The position numbers and the translations under genes were made by a program. Below the pieces are notes generated by a model. That model was not told the origin of the DNA. It made no database searches and saw nothing but the letters and a program-made list of their open reading frames with translations. DNA of 59,927 nt from Acidobacteriota bacterium (GTDB lineage Bacteria > Acidobacteriota > Terriglobia > Terriglobales > Acidobacteriaceae). The stretch is from NCBI GenBank assembly GCA_021806005.1, contig JAJZDM010000010.1:1-59927 (forward strand), read 5' to 3'. Positions 37,299-46,099 of this stretch are shown one piece after another (the stretch's first letter is position 1; every line of letters starts with the position of its first letter).

Positions 37299-37647
37299 TA
37301 TATCTCCGTTGTTCCGGTATATGAACCAGATCTGCTGAGCAGGCAGGAGATGGTGTTCTGGAGATTCTCTCAATCTTTGAGATACTTGAGCCCTGCCGTG
37401 CAGCAGCCATACTGGCCGCTGCGTGGCTGCGAAGAGATTCCATCTCCGGGATCGTATCCCGGGAAGAAATAGACGGCTGCTGTATCAGGAAGGTCGCTAT
37501 GCGGCGAAAGTTTCACCTGTTCCCCGGTTAGACGCAAGATACCTTCCGCAGGCTAGCAGTGTAACGGGCCTTGGGTTGATTTATAGTCTGCTTACCGGGG
37601 GGATGCGAACGCTGAGCTTCCTCAGCCGCGGGGAGGCTTTATTCGAT

Positions 37648-38028
37648 ATGAATCCAAGCGAAGGTGAAACAGTCATAGGACGTGAGATCAGGTTTCATGG
37701 CGAACTTTCCGGATCTGCCGACCTGATCATTGACGGCGAAGTCGATGGCCAGATCCGGCTCCCCGGAGCTCGGCTTACGATCCGCGCGGACGGTCGAGTT
37801 CACGCCAGTATCTTTGCGCAGGAGGTCATCGTTGTCGGACGCGTGGAGGGTGAGATTCGAGCTACCGGCAGAGTGGAACTACGGGATGGTTCCAACGTGC
37901 TGGGTGACGTCTGCACCGCGCATCTGTCCATGGAAGAGGGAGCCACGATGCGTGGTTCGGTTGACCCTGCCCGGGCCGACCAACCCTTTCCCGAAGAGAC
38001 GGGCGGGAGCACGACGCATCTAACCTAG
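37648..38028 (+). CDS. Bactofilin
   Basis: 126 residues from the ATG at 37648 (GGGGAGG 11 bases upstream); an in-frame ATG at 37603 would add 15. The core (about 10-105) is a bactofilin beta-helix: TVIGREIRFHGELSG, ADLIIDGEVDGQI, LTIRADGRVHASI, EVIVVGRVEGEI, VELRDGSNVLGDV. Bactofilins polymerise into cytoskeletal filaments that shape cells or localise envelope proteins. The tail is short and hydrophilic. It is followed by a methyltransferase-like gene 56 bases later, probably in the same operon. Confidence 0.9.
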   Translation: MNPSEGETVIGREIRFHGELSGSADLIIDGEVDGQIRLPGARLTIRADGRVHASIFAQEVIVVGRVEGEIRATGRVELRDGSNVLGDVCTAHLSMEEGATMRGSVDPARADQPFPEETGGSTTHLT

Positions 38029-38084
38029 CGCAGCAGGTTCCGGAGGAGAGCCCTTGGGCCTGTGTGGCACGGAGGGGGATTGCC

Positions 38085-38729
38085 ATGTTTGACATCTTCA
38101 AGAAAGAGCGCGGTTCGTCCGCGCACTCGGTGGAACGACCTCCGCGGCACTCACGCGGTTGGATTGAGGTGCGCAATTACCTGCAGAAGACGCCCTCGCT
38201 TCGGGTGCTGGACTTTGGCGCTACCTCGCCGGCGAACATCAACTATCTGACCTCCCGTGGCCACAGCGTTTACATGGCCAATATTGTGCAGGATGCTACC
38301 CGGCCGGAGTGGATGAAGCCGGCGCCAGAAGGCGAAGACCAGAAGGCACAGCCGCAGTTCGATACGGAGGGGTTCATCGCTGCGAACCTGGACTTTTCGG
38401 GTCGTGACTTTGACGTGATTTTATTGTGGGACACGGTAAATTATCTGCCGCCTGAGATGGTGCCGGCGCTGTTTGAACGGCTGCGCAAAGTTCTGCGGTC
38501 GGATGGACTTCTGCTGGCCTTTTTTCACGGCCGTCTCAGCGGTCCGGAGACGGCTTATGCGCGCTTCCAGCTAAGTGACGCGGATGAGTTGATCGTCCAC
38601 GATGGCGGAGAGTTCCCCGTGCGCAAGATCTATCAGCCGCGCCAGGTGGAGAAGTTTCTGGAGGGATACAGCAATACGCGCTTCTTTCTGGACAAGGACA
38701 ATGTACGCGAGGTGGTTGTATTTCGGTAG
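38085..38729 (+). CDS. SAM-dependent methyltransferase-like protein
   Basis: 214 residues from the ATG at 38085 with GGAGGGGG 7 bases upstream. The Rossmann-like core starts with VLDFGATSPANINYL in place of the usual E/D-x-G-x-G-x-G motif I, followed by FDVILLWDTVNYLPPEM (motif III/IV region) and LRSDGLLLAFF. This is a class I methyltransferase fold with an atypical glycine loop, so activity is uncertain. It is paired with bactofilin. Convergent with the AT-hook gene, a hairpin between them is listed separately. Confidence 0.72.
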   Translation: MFDIFKKERGSSAHSVERPPRHSRGWIEVRNYLQKTPSLRVLDFGATSPANINYLTSRGHSVYMANIVQDATRPEWMKPAPEGEDQKAQPQFDTEGFIAANLDFSGRDFDVILLWDTVNYLPPEMVPALFERLRKVLRSDGLLLAFFHGRLSGPETAYARFQLSDADELIVHDGGEFPVRKIYQPRQVEKFLEGYSNTRFFLDKDNVREVVVFR

Positions 38730-38859
38730 GTGCAGGGTGGGAGAGAGGTGCAGCGAACGTAACTGGGGGTGCTCCCCGCGGACGCAAATTGCAGGGGCAA
38801 TTTGAAGTGCATGTGCGATGGCTGTTCTCGTAGCCATGTCAAACGTGGGTTAAATAGTG

Positions 38860-38891
38860 CTGGCCCGATCAGGTATTGCCGATCGGGCCAG
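38860..38891. terminator. Bidirectional hairpin between convergent genes
   Basis: A perfect 11-bp stem, CTGGCCCGATC with GATCGGGCCAG, closes a 10-base loop. It lies between the ends of the methyltransferase-like gene (plus) and the AT-hook gene (minus), a natural place for a shared terminator. U-tracts are weak on both strands. Confidence 0.55.
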
Positions 38892-39014
38892 ATTGGACCT
38901 GGTAGCTGGAAGTCTTTCGAATAGAGCCGTGAGTTGAGGGTGGCGCGGGGTACGACTACCAAATCCATGCCTGTTAAGCAAGCCGGCGGTCTGCGATGCT
39001 GCTGGCTGGACGGA

Positions 39015-39332
39015 TTACTTTGCCGATGCCTCTTTTTTGCCGGCCGTCTTCTTGACCGCCTTGGGAGCTGCTTTGCGGCGCTCTTCCCAGCGGAGTTTCA
39101 TTGCTTCAGCGATGCGCTTGCGGCCTTCGGGGCTGAGGTTACGCCGCTTGCGGGCCTTCCGGGGAGCGGTGGCTCTTGCTGCCGCCCGGGCTGCATTGGT
39201 GCTACCCTTGGGACGTCCACGGCGCGGTTTCTCTTCAAAAGAGCCTTCGTTCAAACCAATAAGAACAGCCCGTGCCTGCTGCAGCGAGGCGATCTTGGCG
39301 TCAATTTCAGCAACAATCTTACGAACGTCCAT
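39015..39332 (-). CDS. Small basic AT-hook protein
   Basis: 105 residues, highly basic. A predicted helical N-terminus (MDVRKIVAEIDAKIASLQQARAVL) may dimerise. It is followed by RRGRPKGS, an AT-hook core (G-R-P), then an Arg/Lys-rich region (APRKARKRRNLSPEGRKRIAEAMKLRWEERRK) resembling eukaryotic-type basic nuclear tails, and a Lys/Ala tail. GAGAGGAAA lies about 7 bases before the ATG. It likely binds AT-rich minor groove, as a nucleoid or regulatory protein; target unknown. A promoter is proposed at 39399-39427. Confidence 0.75.
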   Translation of the reverse strand: MDVRKIVAEIDAKIASLQQARAVLIGLNEGSFEEKPRRGRPKGSTNAARAAARATAPRKARKRRNLSPEGRKRIAEAMKLRWEERRKAAPKAVKKTAGKKEASAK

Positions 39333-39398
39333 CTGTTATTTCCTCTCCGGTGTTGCCGATTTGTTGTAAGTAATTGTGAATCGTCCGCAACGTACTAA

Positions 39399-39427
39399 AT
39401 TTTATATTTGTACCTCCACAACTGCAA
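39399..39427 (-). promoter_or_regulatory. Candidate promoter of AT-hook gene
   Basis: On the minus strand TTGCAG (39422-39427) and TAAAAT (39399-39404) with 17-base spacing, giving a leader of about 60 bases. The rest of the gap 39333-39771 holds no convincing gene; GCCGGG/CCCGGC at 39604-39609 and 39623-39628 with a T-rich tail is a weak terminator-like hairpin ahead of lnt. Confidence 0.5.
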
Positions 39428-39771
39428 ATGTCCAGTGCATTCTTTTTCGTGCGGAATAATTCTGCGTGCGGAATCAACTTCAAGCGCACCGCGGGTTATT
39501 GCAGCGGAGAGTCATGTTGTTACGGATGGGTGTTCCAGAATGGGATGTTGGAGGATGTCCATGGGAGAGGGCAGCCGTCGCTGAGGAATCTTTACATAAC
39601 CGGGCCGGGTCGATGAGTTTATCCCGGCTTTCTTGTTTGGAGCGACGGAGCCGAACCAGAGGAAAAGGGACTGGCGGGAAGGGCCTGGACGAAGGATTTT
39701 CCCGAGGGAGAGCTGCTCAGAGGGCGTGGCACTGGGTACAACCACTGTAGTTCTGCTATAGACTCGAAGCG

Positions 39772-41430
39772 ATGCGGTCGATTCCGATGCGGCTATGGGC
39801 GCTTGCTCTTCTGTCTGCTCTCCTGCAGATGCTTCCTTTTCCCATCGCGGGTCCGGTTCCTCTTTGGCGAAGGTTCTTCTGCTGGTTCTGCCTTGTACCC
39901 CTGCTGGAGGCGCTGTTGCATCATGATCGATCCGGCAAGCCACTGCGGCTACTGCAGGGAGCGGTTCTCGGGTATGTACAAGGTGTCCTGTGGTTTGCGG
40001 GCAACTGTTACTGGATCTACCGGACGATGCATCTGTATGGCAATATCCCGCAGCTCCCGTCTTTTGGCATTCTTCTGCTGTTCGCACTTTATCTTGGGCT
40101 GTACACGGCGGTTTTTGGGTTGCTGGTTGCCGTGCTGGGCCGCAAGTACTCTCGAAATCAGGTGCTTTGCGCCGTTCCATTTTTATGGGTAGCGGTGGAG
40201 TTGGCACGTGCGCGCATCACGGGATTTCCCTGGGACCTGTTGGGTTATACGCAGATCGATAACCTCGTGATGACCCGGCTGGCGCCTTGGACCGGAGTGA
40301 TGGGGCTCTCTTTTGTCGTCGCTGCGGGGAATGCACTGTGGCTACTTCGCCCGGAGAGAGCGAGGCGAGGGGATGGGAGCGGAGAGTTGCCGGAGCGAGG
40401 ACTCCGTGCCGGGGTCCGGCTTTCTGGTGTGGCGATCGCCGCTGTGCTGGCAGTTGCTGCGACGTTGGAGGCAATGGGTGGGGCAGGGAGGGTAGCCGAA
40501 TCGGCTCCAGAGGTCGCCACACTGCTGCAGGAGAATCTGGGGGTAGGAAGTGAGGCTTCCGGAGAGAGTGAGAGCAAGCAGCAGATGCTTGCTTCATTTT
40601 CCCGGCTTAGCCTGCAACCTGTTTATCGCATTACGAACAAAGAGTACCGTCTTTATGGCGCCAGACCAGGGCAGCCTTCGCGGATCATCATCTGGCCGGA
40701 GGCTCCGACGGACTTTGTGGACACCGATCGGGAGCTGCGTGCATCTATCGGCAAGCTGGCGATTGCGGCCGGAGCCGCAGTGATTGTGAATGACGTCACG
40801 GTCGCTGGATATGGCAATGGCCAGCCAAGGCTGTATAACTCCGCCAGTTTCTTCCGGCCGGATGGATCCTATGCGGGACGTTACGACAAGATGCACCTGG
40901 TGCCTTTCGGAGAGTATGTGCCTTATAAGCCACTCTTCTTCTTTGCCGGCAGCCTTCTCGACGGCCTGCTCTTTGTCCCGGGAGTTCATCGCTCGGTGTT
41001 TATGGATGGGGGTACGGTGTATGGCGTCTTTATCTGTTATGAGTCCATCTTTGGCGACGAGTTGAGACACCTTCCGCTGGAGGGCGCCCAGGTGCTGGTG
41101 AACATCTCCGACGACGGATGGTATGGCGATACCAGTGCGCCGTGGGAGCATCTTGATATGGTTCGCATGCGCGCCATCGAAGATCATCGTTGGGTGCTGC
41201 GTGCGACCAACACGGGAGTGACTGCGGTGATTGATCCCCGTGGGCGTGTGGTGCGAACGGTTCCGCGCCACATCCGCACCTCTGTTCAGGTTCCTTTTGG
41301 CTTTTGCAGCGATATTACCTTCTACTGCCGCCACGGAGACTGGTTTGCGTGGATCTGCGCTCTGATCACCGCGATGATGGCTTTGTGGGGTGAAAGGCCG
41401 GGCAGAGCAACCGACTCGATGGGCCGGTAG
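39772..41430 (+). CDS. lnt: Apolipoprotein N-acyltransferase
   Basis: 552 residues. An N-terminal region of about eight hydrophobic helices (starting MRLWALALLSALLQMLPF) is followed by a periplasmic nitrilase-like domain. The catalytic triad is Glu310 (WPEAPTDF), Lys373 (DKMHLVPFGEY) and Cys422 (FICYESIFG). Lnt completes lipoprotein acylation at the outer face of the inner membrane, so Pal and other lipoproteins in this cell are expected to be triacylated. GDTSAPWEHLDMVRMRAIE also fits. It lies just upstream of prfB. Confidence 0.95.
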   Translation: MRSIPMRLWALALLSALLQMLPFPIAGPVPLWRRFFCWFCLVPLLEALLHHDRSGKPLRLLQGAVLGYVQGVLWFAGNCYWIYRTMHLYGNIPQLPSFGILLLFALYLGLYTAVFGLLVAVLGRKYSRNQVLCAVPFLWVAVELARARITGFPWDLLGYTQIDNLVMTRLAPWTGVMGLSFVVAAGNALWLLRPERARRGDGSGELPERGLRAGVRLSGVAIAAVLAVAATLEAMGGAGRVAESAPEVATLLQENLGVGSEASGESESKQQMLASFSRLSLQPVYRITNKEYRLYGARPGQPSRIIIWPEAPTDFVDTDRELRASIGKLAIAAGAAVIVNDVTVAGYGNGQPRLYNSASFFRPDGSYAGRYDKMHLVPFGEYVPYKPLFFFAGSLLDGLLFVPGVHRSVFMDGGTVYGVFICYESIFGDELRHLPLEGAQVLVNISDDGWYGDTSAPWEHLDMVRMRAIEDHRWVLRATNTGVTAVIDPRGRVVRTVPRHIRTSVQVPFGFCSDITFYCRHGDWFAWICALITAMMALWGERPGRATDSMGR

Positions 41431-41514
41431 TCGCACGGGCGCGGTGGCTTGGCTCCGAGGTGGAATTTCGGGTGGGGTAGAGTGCGATGGATGGATACCG
41501 GGTAAACTATATCC

Positions 41515-42643
41515 ATGCTGAGTGATCTTGAGTTTTCCTACTCCCCGGTCCGCGAGAAGGTGCGTGAACTGCGGGAGTATCTTTGACGCCCCTCGCCTGA
41601 AAGCTGAGTTGGCTTCTGTTGAGCAGAAGATCTCTGACCCTTCCGTCTGGGCTGACGCCGCAAAATCACAGCCGCTGATGCGGGAGCGCAAGCGCCTGGA
41701 GACGCTACTGGCGGATGAGGCGGAGTTGGAGCGGCGTTCCGACGATATTGACGCGTACTTCGAACTGGCCCGGGAGGGCGAAGATACCGAGGGCGATCTG
41801 AAGCGTGAGATTCCCGCGCTGCTGGAGTTTGCCGATAAGCTGGAGAGCAAGACGATGCTGTCCGGCGAGACCGATCCGCTGCATGCGATTGTGACGGTGC
41901 ATCCGGGCGCTGGTGGTACCGAGAGTCAGGACTGGGCCGAGATGCTGATGCGAATGTACCTTCGCTGGGGCGAGCGGCAGGGATTCAAGGTCGATATCAA
42001 TGAGATCCAGGATGGTGACGAGGCAGGCATCAAGTCTGCGACCTTCACCATCGCCGGGGAGTTTGCCTTTGGGCTGCTCTCTGGCGAGACCGGCGTACAC
42101 CGGCTGGTGCGCATCTCGCCGTTTGACTCTGCCAAGCGCCGCCACACCAGCTTTGCCAGTGTCTTTGTCTCGCCGGAGATCGACGATACCATCGTCATTG
42201 ATATCAAGCCGGAAGATCTGCGGATCGACACCTACCGCTCTGGCGGCAAGGGTGGTCAGCATGTGAATACGACCGACTCCGCCGTGCGCATCACCCATAT
42301 TCCGACCGGGCTTGTGACCGGCTGCCAGAACGAGCGGTCGCAGCACAAGAACAAGGATCGGGCGATGAAGATGATGCGATCCAAGCTCTATGAGTATGAG
42401 TTGGAGAAGAAAAAGGAGATCAGCCGCAAGCTGGAGGACTCCAAGCTGGACATCAAGTTCGGCTCCCAGATTCGCAGTTATGTTCTGCAGCCGTACCGCA
42501 TGGCCAAGGACCTGCGTACGCGGGTGGAGGTGGGCGATGTGGACAAGGTTCTGGATGGAGATCTGGAGCCTTTTATCCGTGGGTATCTGAGGATGCGCAG
42601 GGAGGGCGGGATTCCGGCGCCGGTGATCGAAGACGAAGAGTAG
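41515..42643 (+). CDS. prfB: Peptide chain release factor 2, made by programmed +1 frameshift
   Basis: About 375 residues made from two frames. Frame one starts at ATG 41515 and reads MLSDLEFSYSPVREKVREL to CTT at 41581-41583, then meets an in-frame TGA at 41584. The second frame resumes at GAC 41585 and continues to 42643. SPF (codon-recognition tripeptide) is present in ISPFDSAK and the hydrolytic GGQ in KGGQHVN. RF2 reads UGA and UAA; low RF2 lets the ribosome slip at the TGA, making an autoregulatory loop. A start at 41522 in the second frame alone would produce a non-family N-terminus. Confidence 0.95.
41573..41586 (+). promoter_or_regulatory. RF2 frameshift signal
   Basis: GGGAG (41573-41577), an internal Shine-Dalgarno-like sequence, is 3 bases before the slip codon CTT (41581-41583) and the stop TGA (41584-41586), followed by C. 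This spacing and the CTT-TGA-C context match the classical RF2 stimulatory arrangement. Confidence 0.93.
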
Positions 42644-42697
42644 GGCCGTTTTCCTGTGGAGTGGGCCGGGAGCGGCAGGTAGTCCCCGCCCGCTCCG

Positions 42698-43300
42698 TCA
42701 GATTGTGCGCCGTCCCTCCAGTGCGCGGGTCATGGTGACCTGATCGACGTACTCGATGTCGCTACCGGCGGGGACGCCGGTTGCGATCCGACTGATGAGC
42801 AGCAGCGGATGGCGCTTGTGCGCTTCAATCGAGATGTAGTGGGCGGTGGCTTCGCCCTCAAGGGTGGGCGAGGTTGCCAGGATCAGCTCTTCAGCGCCCT
42901 CCAGACGTGGCCAGAGGTTGGTGAGGCGCAGTTGTTCCGGGCCGACGCCGTTGACCGGAGAGAGGGTTCCATGCAGCACGTGATACAGGCCGTTGAAGCT
43001 GCCTGTCTTCTCGATGGCGCTGATGCTGGTGGGCTCTTCGACGGCGCACAGGAGACGAGCGTTGCGCGTCGGGTTGGAGCAGTACGCGCAGGGATCGACG
43101 TCTGTGATGTGATTGCAGAGCGAGCAGAGACGGAGCTGCGCGCGCAGGTGGAGGATGGCCGCGGAGAGCGCCTGGGCGTCGCTGCCGGGAGCGCGAAGAA
43201 GGTGAAAGGCGAAGCGCTGCGCCGACTTGGTGCCGACGCCCGGGAGCTTGCGCAACTCTTCGATGAGCCGCTCCATGGGCTCTGCGAAGCGCGTGGCCAT
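42698..43300 (-). CDS. recR: Recombination protein RecR
   Basis: 200 residues. An N-terminal helix-hairpin-helix (ELRKLPGVGTKSAQRFAFHLL) is followed by a C4 zinc finger (CSLCNHITDVDPCAYC) and a Toprim domain (LLCAVEEPTSISAIEKTG, ATSPTLEGEATAHYI). RecR acts with RecO/RecF to load RecA at gaps. It begins 2 bases after ybaB and is the last gene of a dnaX-ybaB-recR unit, the widely conserved order. Confidence 0.96.
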   Translation of the reverse strand: MATRFAEPMERLIEELRKLPGVGTKSAQRFAFHLLRAPGSDAQALSAAILHLRAQLRLCSLCNHITDVDPCAYCSNPTRNARLLCAVEEPTSISAIEKTGSFNGLYHVLHGTLSPVNGVGPEQLRLTNLWPRLEGAEELILATSPTLEGEATAHYISIEAHKRHPLLLISRIATGVPAGSDIEYVDQVTMTRALEGRRTI

Positions 43301-43302
43301 GG

Positions 43303-43620
43303 TTAAAGTCCAGGGAGGCCGAGGCTCCCGAGCATGCTGGCGGCGTTGGAGGCGCCGGCTTCATCCGCCTTGCGGACGCAGGTGTTGACGGCGGCGACGA
43401 TCAGGTCTTCGAGTAGCGTGAGATCCAAAGCGGCGGCCTGGACGGCGGAGGGTGCGATGGTGAGGCTGAGCAACTCCTTGCGTCCATTCATGCGAGCCTT
43501 GACGGCTCCGCCGCCGGATTCGGCCTCGACGATGGAAGCGGCCAGACGCTGCTCCATGGTCTGCTGCATCTGCCGCGCCTGCGCCAGCATCTCCTGCATC
43601 TTGTTCATATCAATTTCCAT
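43303..43620 (-). CDS. ybaB: Nucleoid-associated protein YbaB/EbfC
   Basis: 105 residues. N-terminal helix NKMQEMLAQARQMQQTM, followed by the compact beta segment AESGGGAVKARMNGRKELLSLTI and a C-terminal helix. This family forms tweezer-like dimers that bind DNA. It lies between dnaX (98 bases away) and recR (2 bases), a conserved position. ATG 43620 follows the 43621-43717 spacer. Confidence 0.95.
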   Translation of the reverse strand: MEIDMNKMQEMLAQARQMQQTMEQRLAASIVEAESGGGAVKARMNGRKELLSLTIAPSAVQAAALDLTLLEDLIVAAVNTCVRKADEAGASNAASMLGSLGLPGL

Positions 43621-43717
43621 AAGATTCTGCGGACCTCAATGGGGTGCTGGACGGATGTCCGGCTCTTTGGGTGCTGCGTGGGGAGGGGTCTACCGCTGCT
43701 GGTTCAGTTCTTGCTCT

Positions 43718-45892
43718 TCATTCCTTGTCGCGGAGGTCGATGATGTTGCTGATCTCGGCCGAGAAGAGCCGCTGGGCCTCCTGGACCATGGGGTGCTTCT
43801 GCGCCATCTCTGCGACCGAACCCTGGGCAGCCGCGCGAGGTTTTCTGGGGGCGGCGGTTGTGGTGGAGGTTGCGGGAATGAACTTCAGCGTGAGCGTGCC
43901 GGAGCTGGACCGGCGGAGGGCCGCGAGAAGGATACGCTCCGCGTCGCTATTGAGGATCACCGGCAGCATGGTGGAGGAGAGGGTGGTGTGAATCTCAAGG
44001 ATGTTGCCGTTGCGGCTCAGGGTGGAGTCTTCGATCTGCTCGGAGGCTGACTGCTGGCCTTTGACGGTGGCCAGGGCGGAGACCAAGACGGTTTGCAGGT
44101 GGTCCAGATCAAGGTCGGAAGCGGACGATGGAGCCGTAGCCGGAATGGCGGATGGGTCGGCTGAGGCGGCCTGGCCTGCTACGAGTTGCGGTCCATCCTG
44201 GACGTAGTTGTGAAGGGCGGGCGAGGAGGCTGAACGGGGGTCGTTGGCCAGAGCCAGAGAGCCGGAGGTCGCGGTGGAAGCGCCGGAGCGAAGGCCTGCG
44301 TCCTGAACCGGTTTGGGGGGGGGCGTGAAGCCTGGGTCCGCTGCCGGAGGCCGAGGGCCTGGAAGATCTGGCGGTGAGGTGGATGGATGTGCGGGTGTGG
44401 CTTCGGGGGTCCGCATGGAGCTGTGCGCCTTGGCGGCCTGCTCCGGCGGGTTGGCGGGCGCGCCGGAGGGTCTGGATGGCGGCGCGGGGATGGTCCTTCC
44501 CGGTTGCGTCGCCGTCTGGGGCGCCGGTTGGGGCACAGGCTGCGGTATGGGTTGGGGTGTGGAGTTTTGAGGCGAAGGAGCGGAGGTGGACGCTGCAGGA
44601 CGGGCTGAAGGTGCGGGAATGCCGGGGAGGGTGGCGGGATTGGGTCCCAATTGGCTGAGGACTTCTTCTATCGGCAGCAGGCGCTGGACGTGGACCAGTT
44701 TGAGCAGGCCAAGCTCCAGGTGGAAGCGCTGTTCCTGACGGTAGCCCAACTCGTCGAAGGTGCGCAGCAGAATGGAGAGGAATCGGGACAGATCTTCCTC
44801 GGTAAAGAGGGCGGCGGAGCGGGCGACGCGGCTGCGCTCCTCCGGGGAGATCTGGAGCAGATCGGCGGCGATGCCAGTGGCGTCGGCATCGGGAGAGAGG
44901 TTGGTGACCTTGGCGACGATGGTGTTGCGCAGGTAGCGAACGAACTGGCGAGCCAGTTGGGGTGCTCCGTTGCCGGCGTCGAGCAGGCGCCCGGTGATGG
45001 AGAGCACCTCTGCGGCGTTGTTGGCGTGGACGGCCTGAAGGATCTGCTCATAGACCAGGTTGGAGACTGAGCCCATGAGCTCGCGCACCTGGCCGATTTC
45101 CAGATGCGGCCGGCCTGCCGTGGCCTCTTCCTCTCCGAGGGCGGGCGCCAGAGGTGCGGAGGCGATGGCCTGGTCCATGATGGAGAGGGCGTCGCGCATG
45201 GAGCCGTCGCCGGCCTCGGCCAGCAGGGTGAGAGTAGCGTCGTCGGCTTCGATCTTCTCCTGATTGGCGATGGAGCGAAGCTGGCCGATGATGTCGTCCA
45301 GGCGGACGGCGTGAAAGCTGAAGTGCTGGCAGCGTGAGCGGATGGTCTGCGGGATGTCCTCAGGCTGAGTGGTGGCGAACATGAAGATGGCCCAGTCAGG
45401 GGGCTCTTCGAGGGTCTTGAGCAGGGCGTTCCAGGCGGCATCGGTGATCTGGTGCGCCTCATCGAGGATGATGATGCGGTACTTGCTCTTGTTGGTGGGC
45501 CGGGTCTGGATCTTGGCGGTGAGCAGGCGGGCGTCGTCGATGCCGCGGTTGGTGGCCGCGTCGATTTCCTCGACGTCGAATGAGTGCGACTCTTCGAAGA
45601 TGGAGCTCTCCTGGCGGGAGGCGGAGGAGATCTCCCGGCAGTTGACGCAGTTGCGGCAGGGCTCCTGGGTAGGACGCTCGGGTGTGCCCACCGGCGTGCT
45701 GCAGTTGAGTGCCGCCGCCAGGATGCGCGCGATGGTGGTTTTGCCGATGCCGCGGTGACCGCTGAAGATGTAGCCGTGCGCGATGCGTTGCTGTGACAGC
45801 GCGTTGAGCAGGGTGCGGGTGACGTGGTCCTGCCCGACGACGTCGGAGAAGAGTTGGGGGCGGTACTTGCGGGCTAAGACTTGGTAGGCCAT
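43718..45892 (-). CDS. dnaX: DNA polymerase III subunit tau DnaX
   Basis: 724 residues. AAA+ N-terminal half: Walker A GHRGIGKT (about 45-52), zinc-binding cysteines (CSTPVG...EPCRNCVNC), Walker B IIILDEAHQI, sensor 1 FMFATTQPEDIP, and arginine finger SRCQHFSF. Residues about 400-600 are Pro/Ala/Ser-rich, probably a flexible linker between clamp-loader core and the C-terminal domain (about 610-724). DnaX is the clamp-loader subunit of the replisome. No clear A-rich slippery site for a short gamma form was seen. Confidence 0.95.
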   Translation of the reverse strand: MAYQVLARKYRPQLFSDVVGQDHVTRTLLNALSQQRIAHGYIFSGHRGIGKTTIARILAAALNCSTPVGTPERPTQEPCRNCVNCREISSASRQESSIFEESHSFDVEEIDAATNRGIDDARLLTAKIQTRPTNKSKYRIIILDEAHQITDAAWNALLKTLEEPPDWAIFMFATTQPEDIPQTIRSRCQHFSFHAVRLDDIIGQLRSIANQEKIEADDATLTLLAEAGDGSMRDALSIMDQAIASAPLAPALGEEEATAGRPHLEIGQVRELMGSVSNLVYEQILQAVHANNAAEVLSITGRLLDAGNGAPQLARQFVRYLRNTIVAKVTNLSPDADATGIAADLLQISPEERSRVARSAALFTEEDLSRFLSILLRTFDELGYRQEQRFHLELGLLKLVHVQRLLPIEEVLSQLGPNPATLPGIPAPSARPAASTSAPSPQNSTPQPIPQPVPQPAPQTATQPGRTIPAPPSRPSGAPANPPEQAAKAHSSMRTPEATPAHPSTSPPDLPGPRPPAADPGFTPPPKPVQDAGLRSGASTATSGSLALANDPRSASSPALHNYVQDGPQLVAGQAASADPSAIPATAPSSASDLDLDHLQTVLVSALATVKGQQSASEQIEDSTLSRNGNILEIHTTLSSTMLPVILNSDAERILLAALRRSSSGTLTLKFIPATSTTTAAPRKPRAAAQGSVAEMAQKHPMVQEAQRLFSAEISNIIDLRDKE

Positions 45893-46099
45893 CTTCGAGG
45901 TGTGCTAACGAGGTCGATTGTATCGCCCGGGGGTGTGGAGGGACCTGCCGGAGGGGGAGGACGAGTTCCAGCGGGGCAGAGACGGGCGGTGGCTGCTGGG
46001 GGGTGTCGCAACGAACAGCGCCTGGCGCCGGTCTGGTTCAAGTTCTGCCAGGGGGATGGGCGAGGAGGTGTGGCTTGCAGCGCCGGTTCGTTGTTCGGG

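Noticed and set aside
39428-39616. Short plus-strand frame between AT-hook gene and lnt
   Set aside because: 62 residues with no ribosome-binding site or family resemblance; overlaps promoter region of the divergent gene.
43718-45892. Programmed frameshift making the short DnaX (gamma) form
   Set aside because: No A-rich heptanucleotide slippery site was visible on the coding strand.
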